Shown one piece after another: positions 16,241-23,533 of a DNA stretch of 43,033 bases. This stretch comes from Pseudomonadota bacterium (GTDB lineage Bacteria; Pseudomonadota; Alphaproteobacteria; Caulobacterales; Caulobacteraceae). Below the pieces are notes generated by a model. That model was not told the origin of the DNA. It made no database searches and was given only the letters and a program-made list of their open reading frames with translations. The stretch covers positions 1 to 43,033 of the forward strand of contig JAEYNH010000125.1 of assembly GCA_023412655.1 (NCBI GenBank). Reading direction: 5' to 3'. Each line of letters opens with the position of its first letter. Position 1 is the stretch's first letter. The translations under genes were made by a program, and so were the position numbers.

Positions 16241-17242
16241 TCAGCCGATGGTCAGGATGATCTTTCCGGCGTGATCAGCGGCGTCGAGACGGCGGTGCGC
16301 CTCGTTGGCCTGGTCGAGCGGGAATTCGGCATCGATCATCGGCTTAAGGCGGCCGTCGGCGACGGCGGGCCAGAGCTTGTGCTCAATCTCGCCCATGATG
16401 CGCGCCTTGCGGGCCAGGCTCTGGCCGCGCAGAGAGATGCCTGTGATCGTCAGGCGGCGGAACATCACGTGCACCGGCTTGAACGTCGCATCGAGCACGC
16501 CGCTCATGGTGCCGATGAACACCAACCTTCCATCGTCAGCCAGGGCTTCCAGGTTTCGCGGCACGTAGTCGCCGGCCACCATGTCCAGGATGACGTCGAC
16601 GCCACGACCGTTCGTCTCAGCGCGGATGACTTCCACGAAGTCCTCGGTGCGGTAGTTGATCGCCCGATCGGCGCCTAGGGCCACACAGGCCTTGCACTTC
16701 TCGTCGGAGCCCGCCGTGACAAAAATCTTCCCGGCGCCCAGAATCCGGGCCATCTGAATCGCAGTGGTGCCGATGCCGCTCGCGCCGCCATGGATCAGCA
16801 GCGTCTCACCAGCCATCAGCCGGCCCTGGTCGTAGAGGGCCGACCAGTTGGTGGCCAGAGTCTCGAGCAGGGCTGCGCCTTCGACGAAGCTCAGGTTTTC
16901 CGGAAGCGGCAGCACCTGCCCTTCCGGGACATTCACGTATTCTGCATAGCCGCCGCCGACGATTAGGCCGCAAACCTTGTCGCCGGGTTTGAAGCGGGAC
17001 TTGGGTGACGCGGTGGCGACCACCTCGCCAGCCACTTCCACGCCCAGGATCAGGGAAGACCCGGCGGGCGGCGTGTAACGGCCGCGGCGCTGAAGCGCGT
17101 CGACGCGATTGACGCCCGCGGCGGCCACCTTGATCAGCACTTCCCCCGCATCGAGTTGCGGAACCGGGCAGCGCATCACGCGCAGGGTGGCGGTTTCACT
17201 AGGCTCGAAGACGTCGACCGCCCTCATGTCTTCCGGAATCAT
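16241..17242 (-). CDS. Quinone oxidoreductase, PIG3/QorA-type MDR
   Basis: This 333-residue zinc-free MDR protein has AAAGVNRVDALQRRGRY, the GVEVAGEV strand and the cofactor-binding HGGASGIGTTAIQMA loop. These match the PIG3 (TP53I3) branch of NADPH:quinone reductases. It ends 27 bp before the PTGR-like gene, so the two are probably co-transcribed. Likely work is one- or two-electron reduction of a quinone or enone formed by the island's oxidases. An internal ATG five codons in is an alternative start. Confidence 0.92.
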   Translation of the reverse strand: MIPEDMRAVDVFEPSETATLRVMRCPVPQLDAGEVLIKVAAAGVNRVDALQRRGRYTPPAGSSLILGVEVAGEVVATASPKSRFKPGDKVCGLIVGGGYAEYVNVPEGQVLPLPENLSFVEGAALLETLATNWSALYDQGRLMAGETLLIHGGASGIGTTAIQMARILGAGKIFVTAGSDEKCKACVALGADRAINYRTEDFVEVIRAETNGRGVDVILDMVAGDYVPRNLEALADDGRLVFIGTMSGVLDATFKPVHVMFRRLTITGISLRGQSLARKARIMGEIEHKLWPAVADGRLKPMIDAEFPLDQANEAHRRLDAADHAGKIILTIG

Positions 17243-17287
17243 AGAATTCCCGTCGCTTTTTATATGTTGGAGGCTGTTGCGGGCTGT

Positions 17288-17316
17288 TGGGGGCGCATCC
17301 GGCGGAGGCGCCCCCA
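17288..17316 (-). terminator. Hairpin after the TonB receptor gene
   Basis: Perfect 9-bp arms TGGGGGCGC / GCGCCCCCA around an 11-nt loop, 6 bp beyond the receptor's stop. It lacks a T-run. It may limit read-through into the downstream MDR genes. Confidence 0.55.
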
Positions 17317-17322
17317 GGCAGA

Positions 17323-19494
17323 TCAGAAGTTTGCGCCGATGCGCACGACCACCATCCGGGGATCACCCGGATAGCCGCTGACCGACGAGCGGACCGCGTT
17401 CGACAGCTGCAAGCCCTGAAGAATGTAGTGCTTGTTGAAGAGGTTGCGCGCCTCGAGCGAGATGCGCCAGTGGTCGTCGGGGCTCTCCCAGGCGACCGAA
17501 GCGTCGAACAGGCTCAGCTTCGGCGTCTGCACGAGCGGAAGCTCGTTGGAGACGTTGTTGTAGTAAGCGTCGTTGTAGTTCCAGACCGCATTGAAGTTCA
17601 GCTGACCCGGGATCGGGAGATCCGGGCGGTAGTTGAATCCGAGCGACGTCTTCTTGGGCACGAGACCTTTGATGTTGTTGTCCGAGCAGTCGACGATCTG
17701 GGTGTTCGACAGCGCGCAGAGGAAGGGGTCGGTGTACTTGCCCGTGTTGAAGGCGGCGTTGCCATAGAGGCGCAGGCTGCTCGTGACCTGCCACGTGGGC
17801 TCGATTTCAACGCCGCGGATTCGCGCCCCGGCGGCGTTCGAGGTGTAGGAGGTGGTCGTGCCCGGGAAGAACACCGGCAGCTGCAGACCGTCGTAGTTGG
17901 CCTGGAAGGCTGCGACGTTCAGGCGGAGCCGGCGGTCAAGCGCGGCGAGCTTGAAGCCGACTTCGAAGCTGTCCAGCTCCTCCTGGCCATAGGGGGTCGG
18001 CGCGCCGTCAAGGCCGACGCCGGTGTTGGCGTTCGGCGGAACCGCGTTGAAGCCGCCACTCTTGAACCCCTTGGTGTAGGAGCCATAGACGAGCAGATCA
18101 GGGCTCGCCTGCCAGCTCACGCCGAACTTCGGCGTGACGCCGCTGAAGGTCTTGGAGTCGCTCTGCTCGAAGTCCCGCTGAGTGTAGTAGAACTGCGTGA
18201 GTTTCGCCTTCTCGCGCGTGGCCCGCAGACCGCCGGTGACGGACAGACCGCTGCCGATCTCGTAGGTCACCTGACCGAAGACGGCCGAGGCCGTCGTCCC
18301 GCGGGTGTGGTCGGCCGGGGTGGCGTAGGGCTGCTTGTAGTTCGCAACGCCTTCTTCGTCAAAGAAGTACACGCCCCCCACGAGCTTGAGACGCTCGGTG
18401 GTGTAGGTCGCCGTGATTTCCTGGCTGAAGAACTCGTCCCGGATGAAATAGTTGTTGCCGATGTTGCGGCTCGGGTCGTTGTTCTGCTGCGCCGCGAGGG
18501 TCATCCAGAACGGGGCCATCGAATAGAGGCGCAGGTTGCGATAGCCCGAGATCGACGCAATCGTCAGTTCATCCGTCGGCCGGTAAGTGGCCGTGATCGA
18601 ACCACCGGTGCTGGTCATCCCGCCCGCGAACGGACCGCCGAGTTCGCTGGTGAACGGATCGCGGCCGGGCACCGCATTCGGGTTGACGACCCCGTTGGCG
18701 ACCTGCAGCGGGACGGCCAGACCTGGGTCGGAGTCATCGGCCATGGTGTCGATTGCGGCTTCGATCTCGAACTTGTCGGTCGGCGTGAACAGCAGCTTGC
18801 CGCGGATCATGCGGCTGTCGATGGCGCTCTTGGCCTCGTCATAGAACGGCGACTTCACCAGGCCGTCGCGCTTGCGCAGCACGCCGCTCAGCGAGCCGGC
18901 CAGGAGTCCGTCAACCAGCGGGCCGCTGACGTACCCGCGGGTGGTGAGCTGCCCGTGGTTCCCGACGGCGATGTCGCCGCCATAGGTCAGGTAATCGGCG
19001 GGGCGCTTGGTCTGGATCTTGATGGCGCCGCCCGAGGTGTTCCGGCCGTAGAGTGTGCCCTGCGGACCGCGCAGGACTTCAAGGCCCTCGATGTCGAAGA
19101 CGTCGAAGAAGGCCCCGTTGATCCGCGGCTGGTAGACGTTGTCGACATAGATGCCGACCGCCGGGTCGAACAGAATGCCGCCGCTTTCCTGCCCCGCGCC
19201 GCGCACCACGACGCGCGCGGACAGAACGTTACCGGTGGTCGGGACGATGAGCACGCCCGGAACCAGGCCATTGGCGTCTCGCAGGCTCGCGACCTGGCGC
19301 TCCTGAAGCACCGTCTCGGAGAAGGCCGAAACCGCAACAGGCGTGGTCTGGACGGTCGACTTGAAGCGCTCGGCGGTGACGACGACCTCCTCAAGCGCTG
19401 CGGAATTATCTTGCTCCGCAAGCGCCGGCGAAGCGGCCAGCGCGAACAATGGAACGGCGACGGTGGCCAAGAGCCGCTTGGCGAAGAGATTCAT
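17323..19494 (-). CDS. TonB-dependent outer-membrane receptor
   Basis: This 723-residue receptor has a signal peptide (MNLFAKRLLATVAVPLFAL...PALA), a TonB-box-like EEVVVTAERF segment, a plug domain (~45-165) including VVRGAGQESGG and EVLRGPQGTLYGRNTSGGAI, and a long beta-barrel that ends in an aromatic residue (IGANF), as needed for outer-membrane insertion. The family imports large or scarce ligands with energy from TonB-ExbBD; in sphingomonads and Caulobacterales many serve organic substrates. It is the first gene after operator 7 and probably leads a unit with the two MDR reductases and SDR. Confidence 0.95.
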   Translation of the reverse strand: MNLFAKRLLATVAVPLFALAASPALAEQDNSAALEEVVVTAERFKSTVQTTPVAVSAFSETVLQERQVASLRDANGLVPGVLIVPTTGNVLSARVVVRGAGQESGGILFDPAVGIYVDNVYQPRINGAFFDVFDIEGLEVLRGPQGTLYGRNTSGGAIKIQTKRPADYLTYGGDIAVGNHGQLTTRGYVSGPLVDGLLAGSLSGVLRKRDGLVKSPFYDEAKSAIDSRMIRGKLLFTPTDKFEIEAAIDTMADDSDPGLAVPLQVANGVVNPNAVPGRDPFTSELGGPFAGGMTSTGGSITATYRPTDELTIASISGYRNLRLYSMAPFWMTLAAQQNNDPSRNIGNNYFIRDEFFSQEITATYTTERLKLVGGVYFFDEEGVANYKQPYATPADHTRGTTASAVFGQVTYEIGSGLSVTGGLRATREKAKLTQFYYTQRDFEQSDSKTFSGVTPKFGVSWQASPDLLVYGSYTKGFKSGGFNAVPPNANTGVGLDGAPTPYGQEELDSFEVGFKLAALDRRLRLNVAAFQANYDGLQLPVFFPGTTTSYTSNAAGARIRGVEIEPTWQVTSSLRLYGNAAFNTGKYTDPFLCALSNTQIVDCSDNNIKGLVPKKTSLGFNYRPDLPIPGQLNFNAVWNYNDAYYNNVSNELPLVQTPKLSLFDASVAWESPDDHWRISLEARNLFNKHYILQGLQLSNAVRSSVSGYPGDPRMVVVRIGANF

Positions 19495-19582
19495 TCGGCT
19501 TCCCCCTAACGTGGCATTCGCGAGCGCTTGGACGGCGATAGCCAGCGCGAGCTACGTCGGGGTGACACACCAAATTGCCAAC

Positions 19583-19597
19583 TGTCAACAGTTGACT
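19583..19597 (-). promoter_or_regulatory. Regulon operator 7 (TonB receptor)
   Basis: Read leftward it is AGTCAACTGTTGACA, the same variant as operator 5. The intact TTGACA half faces the receptor gene about 90 bp away. It lies beyond the 3' end of the UTRA-type regulator and so is unlikely to be that gene's autoregulatory site. Confidence 0.8.
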
Positions 19598-19637
19598 GCA
19601 CGTTCGAGTAACGTGTGATGAGGGTGGCGGTCTGCCC

Positions 19638-20423
19638 TCAAGGTCCATCAAAGGAGTGAAGATCCAGCCGGATCTGATACCGATCCGCCCGGTACTGGGC
19701 GATCGTGAACAGGATCGGCTCGCCGTCGGCGCCATAGGCCGTGCGGCAAATCCGCAGGACCGGCGCGCGGCTTTCAATATGAAGCATCTCGGCAAGCGAG
19801 GGGTCCGCCGATGTCGCCGCAATAGTCTGGGCGGCCGAGCCGATCTTCAGCCCCGCCTCCTCCAGAAGCGTGAGGATGGGCGTGGCTTCGAGCTGTACGC
19901 GGGTGAACTTCAGTCCCAATCGCGACGGCACATAGCTGGCGACGCACCCAAGGGGCTGATCGTCCAGCCACCGGACCCGGAGCGCACTGACGACCTTTTC
20001 CTGCGGGGCCAGCCTCAGGCGCTCGGCGACCTGGGCCTGGGCCACCTCTTCCGACAAGCTGAGCAGTTTCACCTTTGTTGAGCGCCCGAGCGCAAGAAGC
20101 GACTCGACCGCCTGTTCGATGCTGGCCTCAATCGGCGGCGAAGGCGCCTCGAAGATGACCCGGGTACCCACCCGGCGCTTCCGCTCGACAAAATGATTCT
20201 GCGCAAGTTCCTCCAATGCGCGGCGCGTCGTGATCCGCGACACGCCATGGATGCGCGAAAGCTCCTGCTCCGTCGGAAGCAAACTTCCGAACGGCCGGTC
20301 GCCGCTGACTATCTCATCCCGCAGAAGCAGGTAGATCTGGTGGTACAGGGGGGTCGGCAGATGCTTCGCAACGGCGGAGCCCGCCCCCTTCCCTTTTCCC
20401 CTTGGGGATCGCTCTGAGGCCAT
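19638..20423 (-). CDS. GntR-family regulator, HutC type (UTRA domain)
   Basis: This 261-residue protein has a basic N-terminal tail and a winged-helix domain (~24-95: TPLYHQIYLLLRDEIVSG, LPTEQELSRIHGVSRITTRRALEELAQ). A UTRA effector domain follows (~105-255) with CRTAYGADGEPILFTIAQYRADRY near the end. AAGG lies just before the ATG. Its own leader lacks the island palindrome. It adjoins the methyltransferase/small-protein block and may control that block through the dyads at 22034-22142, or act as a second sensor for the island. This assignment is inference. Confidence 0.93.
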   Translation of the reverse strand: MASERSPRGKGKGAGSAVAKHLPTPLYHQIYLLLRDEIVSGDRPFGSLLPTEQELSRIHGVSRITTRRALEELAQNHFVERKRRVGTRVIFEAPSPPIEASIEQAVESLLALGRSTKVKLLSLSEEVAQAQVAERLRLAPQEKVVSALRVRWLDDQPLGCVASYVPSRLGLKFTRVQLEATPILTLLEEAGLKIGSAAQTIAATSADPSLAEMLHIESRAPVLRICRTAYGADGEPILFTIAQYRADRYQIRLDLHSFDGP

Positions 20424-20453
20424 GTGACCTTGCTATCCACGGCCACGCGACCT

Positions 20454-20490
20454 GTCACGCGCGCACGAGGGCGTGACGGGACACGTCCCG
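20454..20490 (-). promoter_or_regulatory. Dyads in the UTRA-regulator leader
   Basis: GTCACGC-N10-GCGTGAC (20454-20477) and CGGGAC-AC-GTCCCG (20477-20490) fill the 77-bp gap between the methyltransferase stop and the regulator start. They may be an operator, a terminator for the methyltransferase gene, or both. Confidence 0.4.
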
Positions 20491-20500
20491 GAACAGGGGG

Positions 20501-21628
20501 TCAGTGACGCCTGCGGGCGCTCGCGACGAGGAAGCTGCCGACCGGCTTCGCCCCCGGCGGATCCCCGGGTCGGTATTTCGGCGCGTTGGTGACGACGCAG
20601 GTTTCGCGGTCGAACCCGGCCTCTTCGCTGATCCCGGCGAAGTCCTCGTCCTGCACGGTCCCCAGGTAAGGCTCGTTGTTATAGTGGGCCTGCCACTCCG
20701 CGTAGTACTTCAGGAACAGGTCGTCGGGATGGATCCCGTCGGCGTGCGCCATGACCCCGCCGGGAGCCAGCAGCCGGTGCGATTCCCGGAAGATGTTCCG
20801 GGTGGCCGAGCGTGACGTCTCATGGAGCAGCAGGTGCGAGACGACGAGGTCGAAGGATCCGTCCTCGAAGCTGGTCTTCTCCGCGTTCTGCTGGCTGAAG
20901 TGCACGGCCCTGCCCATCGCGACCGCCCGCGCATGCCCGTAACGCAGGCAAGGCGCCGCGACATCGATGGCATGGACCTCCACGTCTGGGCCGAAGGCCT
21001 CGGTGTAGGGCAGCGTCGAGTGGCCGACGGTGCACCCCATGTCCAGAATGCGCTTCGGGCGCAGATCCGGATACCGCTGCTTGAGCCAGTCGATGAGCCC
21101 CCAACCGCCGGCGTCCAGGTTCGGCCCGTTGAGCCCCATGGAGTAGAGCCGGTAGGTGCGATCGAATTCGGCGCCGGCGAACACATCGTCCTCGGCCAGT
21201 TCCTCGTGGTAGCAGCCAGGCTTGCAGTGGATGTCCACCGCCGTGAGATAACGGGGCACCTCAAGGGTCGGATCGAGGGTCAGGGAGCCGAGCTTTCCGC
21301 GGAATTCCCGCGCCCGCGCGATGAGGTCAGGCAACTGCCGCTGAACGCTGGGGCCGACCGTATCGTACAGGATCTCCTGCGTGGCGCGGAGCAATGAACT
21401 CCACCACATGTGCTGAGACGAGTGCGAAAACGCTTCCCTGAGCTGCCTGCGGCTGAGTGGGACTCCGCCATTGGCTTCGCGCAGGCCAGGCTCGACCTGC
21501 TTCAGGAGCGACCGGCCTTCACGTTCGAACTCCCTGTACGCATGCACGCGGAGCGACTTGATGAAGCTCTGCATCGCCTGCTCGTCGTGCGTGGCGTCCG
21601 GAAACATCGCGTGGGTCGAATTGTTCAC
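20501..21628 (-). CDS. Class I SAM-dependent methyltransferase A
   Basis: This 375-residue enzyme has a helical N-terminal domain (~1-185) and a Rossmann methyltransferase core (~190-370). Motif I is ILDMGCTVGHS (about 194-204), the acidic strand end is HAIDVAAP, then FSQQNAEKTSFEDGSFDLVVS and a LHETSRS loop. It is paralogous to the protein at 22164-23378 over the whole length, including the unusual N-domain. The start is GTG with GAGGAGG seven bases upstream. It lies 12 bp after the small coiled-coil gene and is probably co-translated with it. The methyl acceptor is unknown. Confidence 0.9.
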   Translation of the reverse strand: MNNSTHAMFPDATHDEQAMQSFIKSLRVHAYREFEREGRSLLKQVEPGLREANGGVPLSRRQLREAFSHSSQHMWWSSLLRATQEILYDTVGPSVQRQLPDLIARAREFRGKLGSLTLDPTLEVPRYLTAVDIHCKPGCYHEELAEDDVFAGAEFDRTYRLYSMGLNGPNLDAGGWGLIDWLKQRYPDLRPKRILDMGCTVGHSTLPYTEAFGPDVEVHAIDVAAPCLRYGHARAVAMGRAVHFSQQNAEKTSFEDGSFDLVVSHLLLHETSRSATRNIFRESHRLLAPGGVMAHADGIHPDDLFLKYYAEWQAHYNNEPYLGTVQDEDFAGISEEAGFDRETCVVTNAPKYRPGDPPGAKPVGSFLVASARRRH

Positions 21629-21640
21629 GTCCGGGCCTCC

Positions 21641-22012
21641 TCAGGAGCACTGCTTGATCAGGGCGTTGTAGGCTTCGTCCTCCGCCGCGCCCGGCGGAGC
21701 CGACAGGGCACGGAAGACGCGCGTCAGCATCTGCTCGCGAAGGCGGTCGCGGTCGGCCTCGACGTCCGGATCTGGCCTGTAAGCCTCGATGTTGGCCTGG
21801 GTCGCGGGCAGTCCCGACTCAGCGAGCCTTTCGGCTGTGTCCAGGCGCTCCCGCAGGACCCAGACCTCGCCTGCAAGGGCGGTCACGATGGCGAGTAGGC
21901 GGTCCGAATCCGGATCAGACCGGAAAGTGGGCCGCCCCCCCTTCGAGAACCGCGGCCGTTCCCGGATCTCGATGCCGGCGGAATTCGCCGGAGCCGCGCC
22001 CTGTCGCTCCAT
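21641..22012 (-). CDS. Small helical/coiled-coil protein B (paralogue of 13884-14198)
   Basis: This 123-residue protein shares with protein A the KG-RP-F motif (SKGGRPTFRSD), an EVWVLRERLDTAERL helix, the Y-P-P-VEA-R segment and a terminal helix, but has a longer disordered N-terminus and C-terminal tail. The ATG at 22012 is chosen because GGGAGG lies nine bases upstream; a TTG at 22033 is possible. It is directly upstream of methyltransferase A and may be a structural partner of it. No known family is recognised. Confidence 0.75.
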   Translation of the reverse strand: MERQGAAPANSAGIEIRERPRFSKGGRPTFRSDPDSDRLLAIVTALAGEVWVLRERLDTAERLAESGLPATQANIEAYRPDPDVEADRDRLREQMLTRVFRALSAPPGAAEDEAYNALIKQCS

Positions 22013-22033
22013 CCGAGCTGACCTCCCATCCAA

Positions 22034-22055
22034 TTTGTCTTATTTATCAGACTTA
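22034..22055. promoter_or_regulatory. TTTGTC-N10-GAC dyad, copy 1
   Basis: TTTGTC, ten AT-rich bases, then GACTTA. The arrangement matches copy 2 at 22121-22142 in the same divergent intergenic region. It lies just before protein B's ribosome-binding region. It is a possible binding site for the UTRA-type GntR protein. Confidence 0.45.
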
Positions 22056-22057
22056 TT

Positions 22058-22075
22058 GTTGAGAAGCCGCTCAAC
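22058..22075. promoter_or_regulatory. GTTGAG-N6-CTCAAC inverted repeat
   Basis: A perfect 6-bp-arm inverted repeat lies between the two TTTGTC dyads in the divergent methyltransferase promoter region. It is related in letters but not in spacing to the island palindrome. Confidence 0.35.
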
Positions 22076-22120
22076 CGGTGTCAATGTTCATCCGCACTGA
22101 ATGCTTGAAGGCCCGGACGA

Positions 22121-22142
22121 TTTGTCCCAGCACTATGACAAA
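22121..22142. promoter_or_regulatory. TTTGTC-N10-GACAAA dyad, copy 2
   Basis: A perfect inverted repeat TTTGTC / GACAAA with a 10-nt spacer, directly before methyltransferase B's ribosome-binding site. With copy 1 it gives one dyad per divergent gene. Confidence 0.5.
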
Positions 22143-22163
22143 ATAACGTGGAAGGATGACGGT

Positions 22164-23378
22164 ATGTCCCAGCCCATCGTCGCGACTGACAACGTGCGCC
22201 CGATCATTGACATCGATAGCGTCGTCAAGCCGACGCACGATGAGTTCTCCCGCCAGCGCGCCGTGGCCGCCTTCCACAGTCACGCGCTCCTGAATCTCCG
22301 CTTCGACGCCCGACAGGCCTTTGAGCGCAGCGCGGCGCCGCAGTTCGTGCGCAAGCACGGCCGGATGCCCGAAACCCCGGCCGAGGTCGCCGAGGAGATG
22401 AAGAACGACCACTTCTTCAGGTTCTACAGCTCCATCCGTTACAACGCCCAGGAGATGGGCCCCCTGTCGCGTCAGGCGCCAGTGGAACGCGCCCTTCCCC
22501 AGCTCGTCGACATCTTCCGCGACGTGTCCGCCCGCCGTCCGACCGGCGGAACCCTGCGCCTCAATCCGGACCTGGACATTCCGCGCTACGTGACTGAACT
22601 CGACGTGCACCTTGCGCCCGGCGGGTGGACCGCGGAGTTCACGGAAGACGACGTCGCCCAGGGCGTGCTGCTGGGCCGGGGCCTGTCGGCCAGTGCCGGG
22701 AAAAACCGCGTCGTGAAGGCCCGGAACTTCGCCGGGGTCGGCGAGTCCATCGCCTACTGGCTGAGGCACGTCTATCCGGACTTCAAGCCGCGGCGCGTGC
22801 TCGACATGGCGACCCAGTCCGGCGCCAACCTCACCGCCTATCCGAAGGCGTTCCCGGGAATTGAGGCGCACGGCATCGATGTCGCCGCGCCGGGCCTTCG
22901 CTACGGCCACGCAAAGGCCGAGTACGAGGGGGTGCCGATCCACTTCAGCCAGCAGAATGCCGAGAAGACCGACTTTGAGGACGGCTATTTCGACCTCATC
23001 GTCTCCAGCTTCTTCCTGCATGAAGTGCCGGTGGCCGCGACGAAGAAAATCCTCGCCGAGACGTATCGCCTGCTCGCCCCCGGCGGCATCCTGGCCTTCA
23101 TGGAGCTCCCGCCCCACAAGATCTGCGATCCCTTCACGAACTTCGCCTTCGACTGGGACACGCGCAACAACAACGAGCCGTTCTACGCGAGCTACCGCTC
23201 GCAGGACCCGACGGCGCTCGCCGTCGAAGCCGGCTATCCCAAAGAGGGAACCTTCGAACTGATCATCCCGGATGTGACGAGCTTCGACATGTCGAAGTAT
23301 CCCGCGTTCCTTGCGGGCGAGGCTGAAGCTCCGCCTCACGGCCGCGGCGGCTGGTTCATCTTCGGCGGCCGGAAGTAA
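22164..23378 (+). CDS. SAM-methyltransferase-like protein B, divergent paralogue
   Basis: This 404-residue protein is a full-length paralogue of the protein at 20501-21628 and is transcribed divergently. Shared blocks include PRYVTELDVHLAPG, FTEDDVAQG, IDVAAPGLRYGHA and the IHFSQQNAEKTDFEDG/FDLIVS stretch. Motif I reads VLDMATQSGAN: the first glycine of the usual D-x-G-x-x-x-G is replaced by Ala, so SAM binding may be altered or lost. The start chosen is the ATG with GAAGGA seven bases upstream; an ATG 63 nt earlier lacks a site and precedes the dyad. A heteromeric pair with methyltransferase A, or an independent enzyme, are both possible. Confidence 0.85.
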   Translation: MSQPIVATDNVRPIIDIDSVVKPTHDEFSRQRAVAAFHSHALLNLRFDARQAFERSAAPQFVRKHGRMPETPAEVAEEMKNDHFFRFYSSIRYNAQEMGPLSRQAPVERALPQLVDIFRDVSARRPTGGTLRLNPDLDIPRYVTELDVHLAPGGWTAEFTEDDVAQGVLLGRGLSASAGKNRVVKARNFAGVGESIAYWLRHVYPDFKPRRVLDMATQSGANLTAYPKAFPGIEAHGIDVAAPGLRYGHAKAEYEGVPIHFSQQNAEKTDFEDGYFDLIVSSFFLHEVPVAATKKILAETYRLLAPGGILAFMELPPHKICDPFTNFAFDWDTRNNNEPFYASYRSQDPTALAVEAGYPKEGTFELIIPDVTSFDMSKYPAFLAGEAEAPPHGRGGWFIFGGRK

Positions 23379-23426
23379 GCAGCCTGGCCTGCCCGCCGCA
23401 GGGCGGGCGAAGACGCCAAACTGAAA

Positions 23427-23458
23427 GGCCCGGGGCTTCACGCAAAGCCCCGGGCCTC
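23427..23458. terminator. Bidirectional terminator
   Basis: Perfect 13-bp arms beginning AGGCCCGGGGCTT and AAGCCCCGGGCCT flank a 6-nt loop. CTTCATTGTT follows on the plus strand. It sits between convergent methyltransferase B and FAD-oxidase genes. Confidence 0.85.
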
Positions 23459-23533
23459 TTCATTGTTCGGGGCCCCCGCATCCGACGCTTCAGGGACCGC
23501 AGCCCCCGAGCACGGCGGCGGCGCGGGTGCGCG

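Noticed and set aside
17287..19509. Very long open frame (about 740 codons) on the plus strand opposite the TonB receptor.
   Set aside because: It mirrors the receptor gene in GC-rich DNA, lacks recognisable domains, and the receptor on the minus strand is certain.
22058..22075. GTTGAG-N6-CTCAAC considered as a ninth copy of the island operator.
   Set aside because: The arms end in G rather than C and are 6 bp apart, whereas true copies have one base between arms.
22101..22163. Earlier ATG start for methyltransferase B.
   Set aside because: No ribosome-binding site; it would translate through the TTTGTC dyad. The ATG at 22164 has GAAGGA at good spacing.
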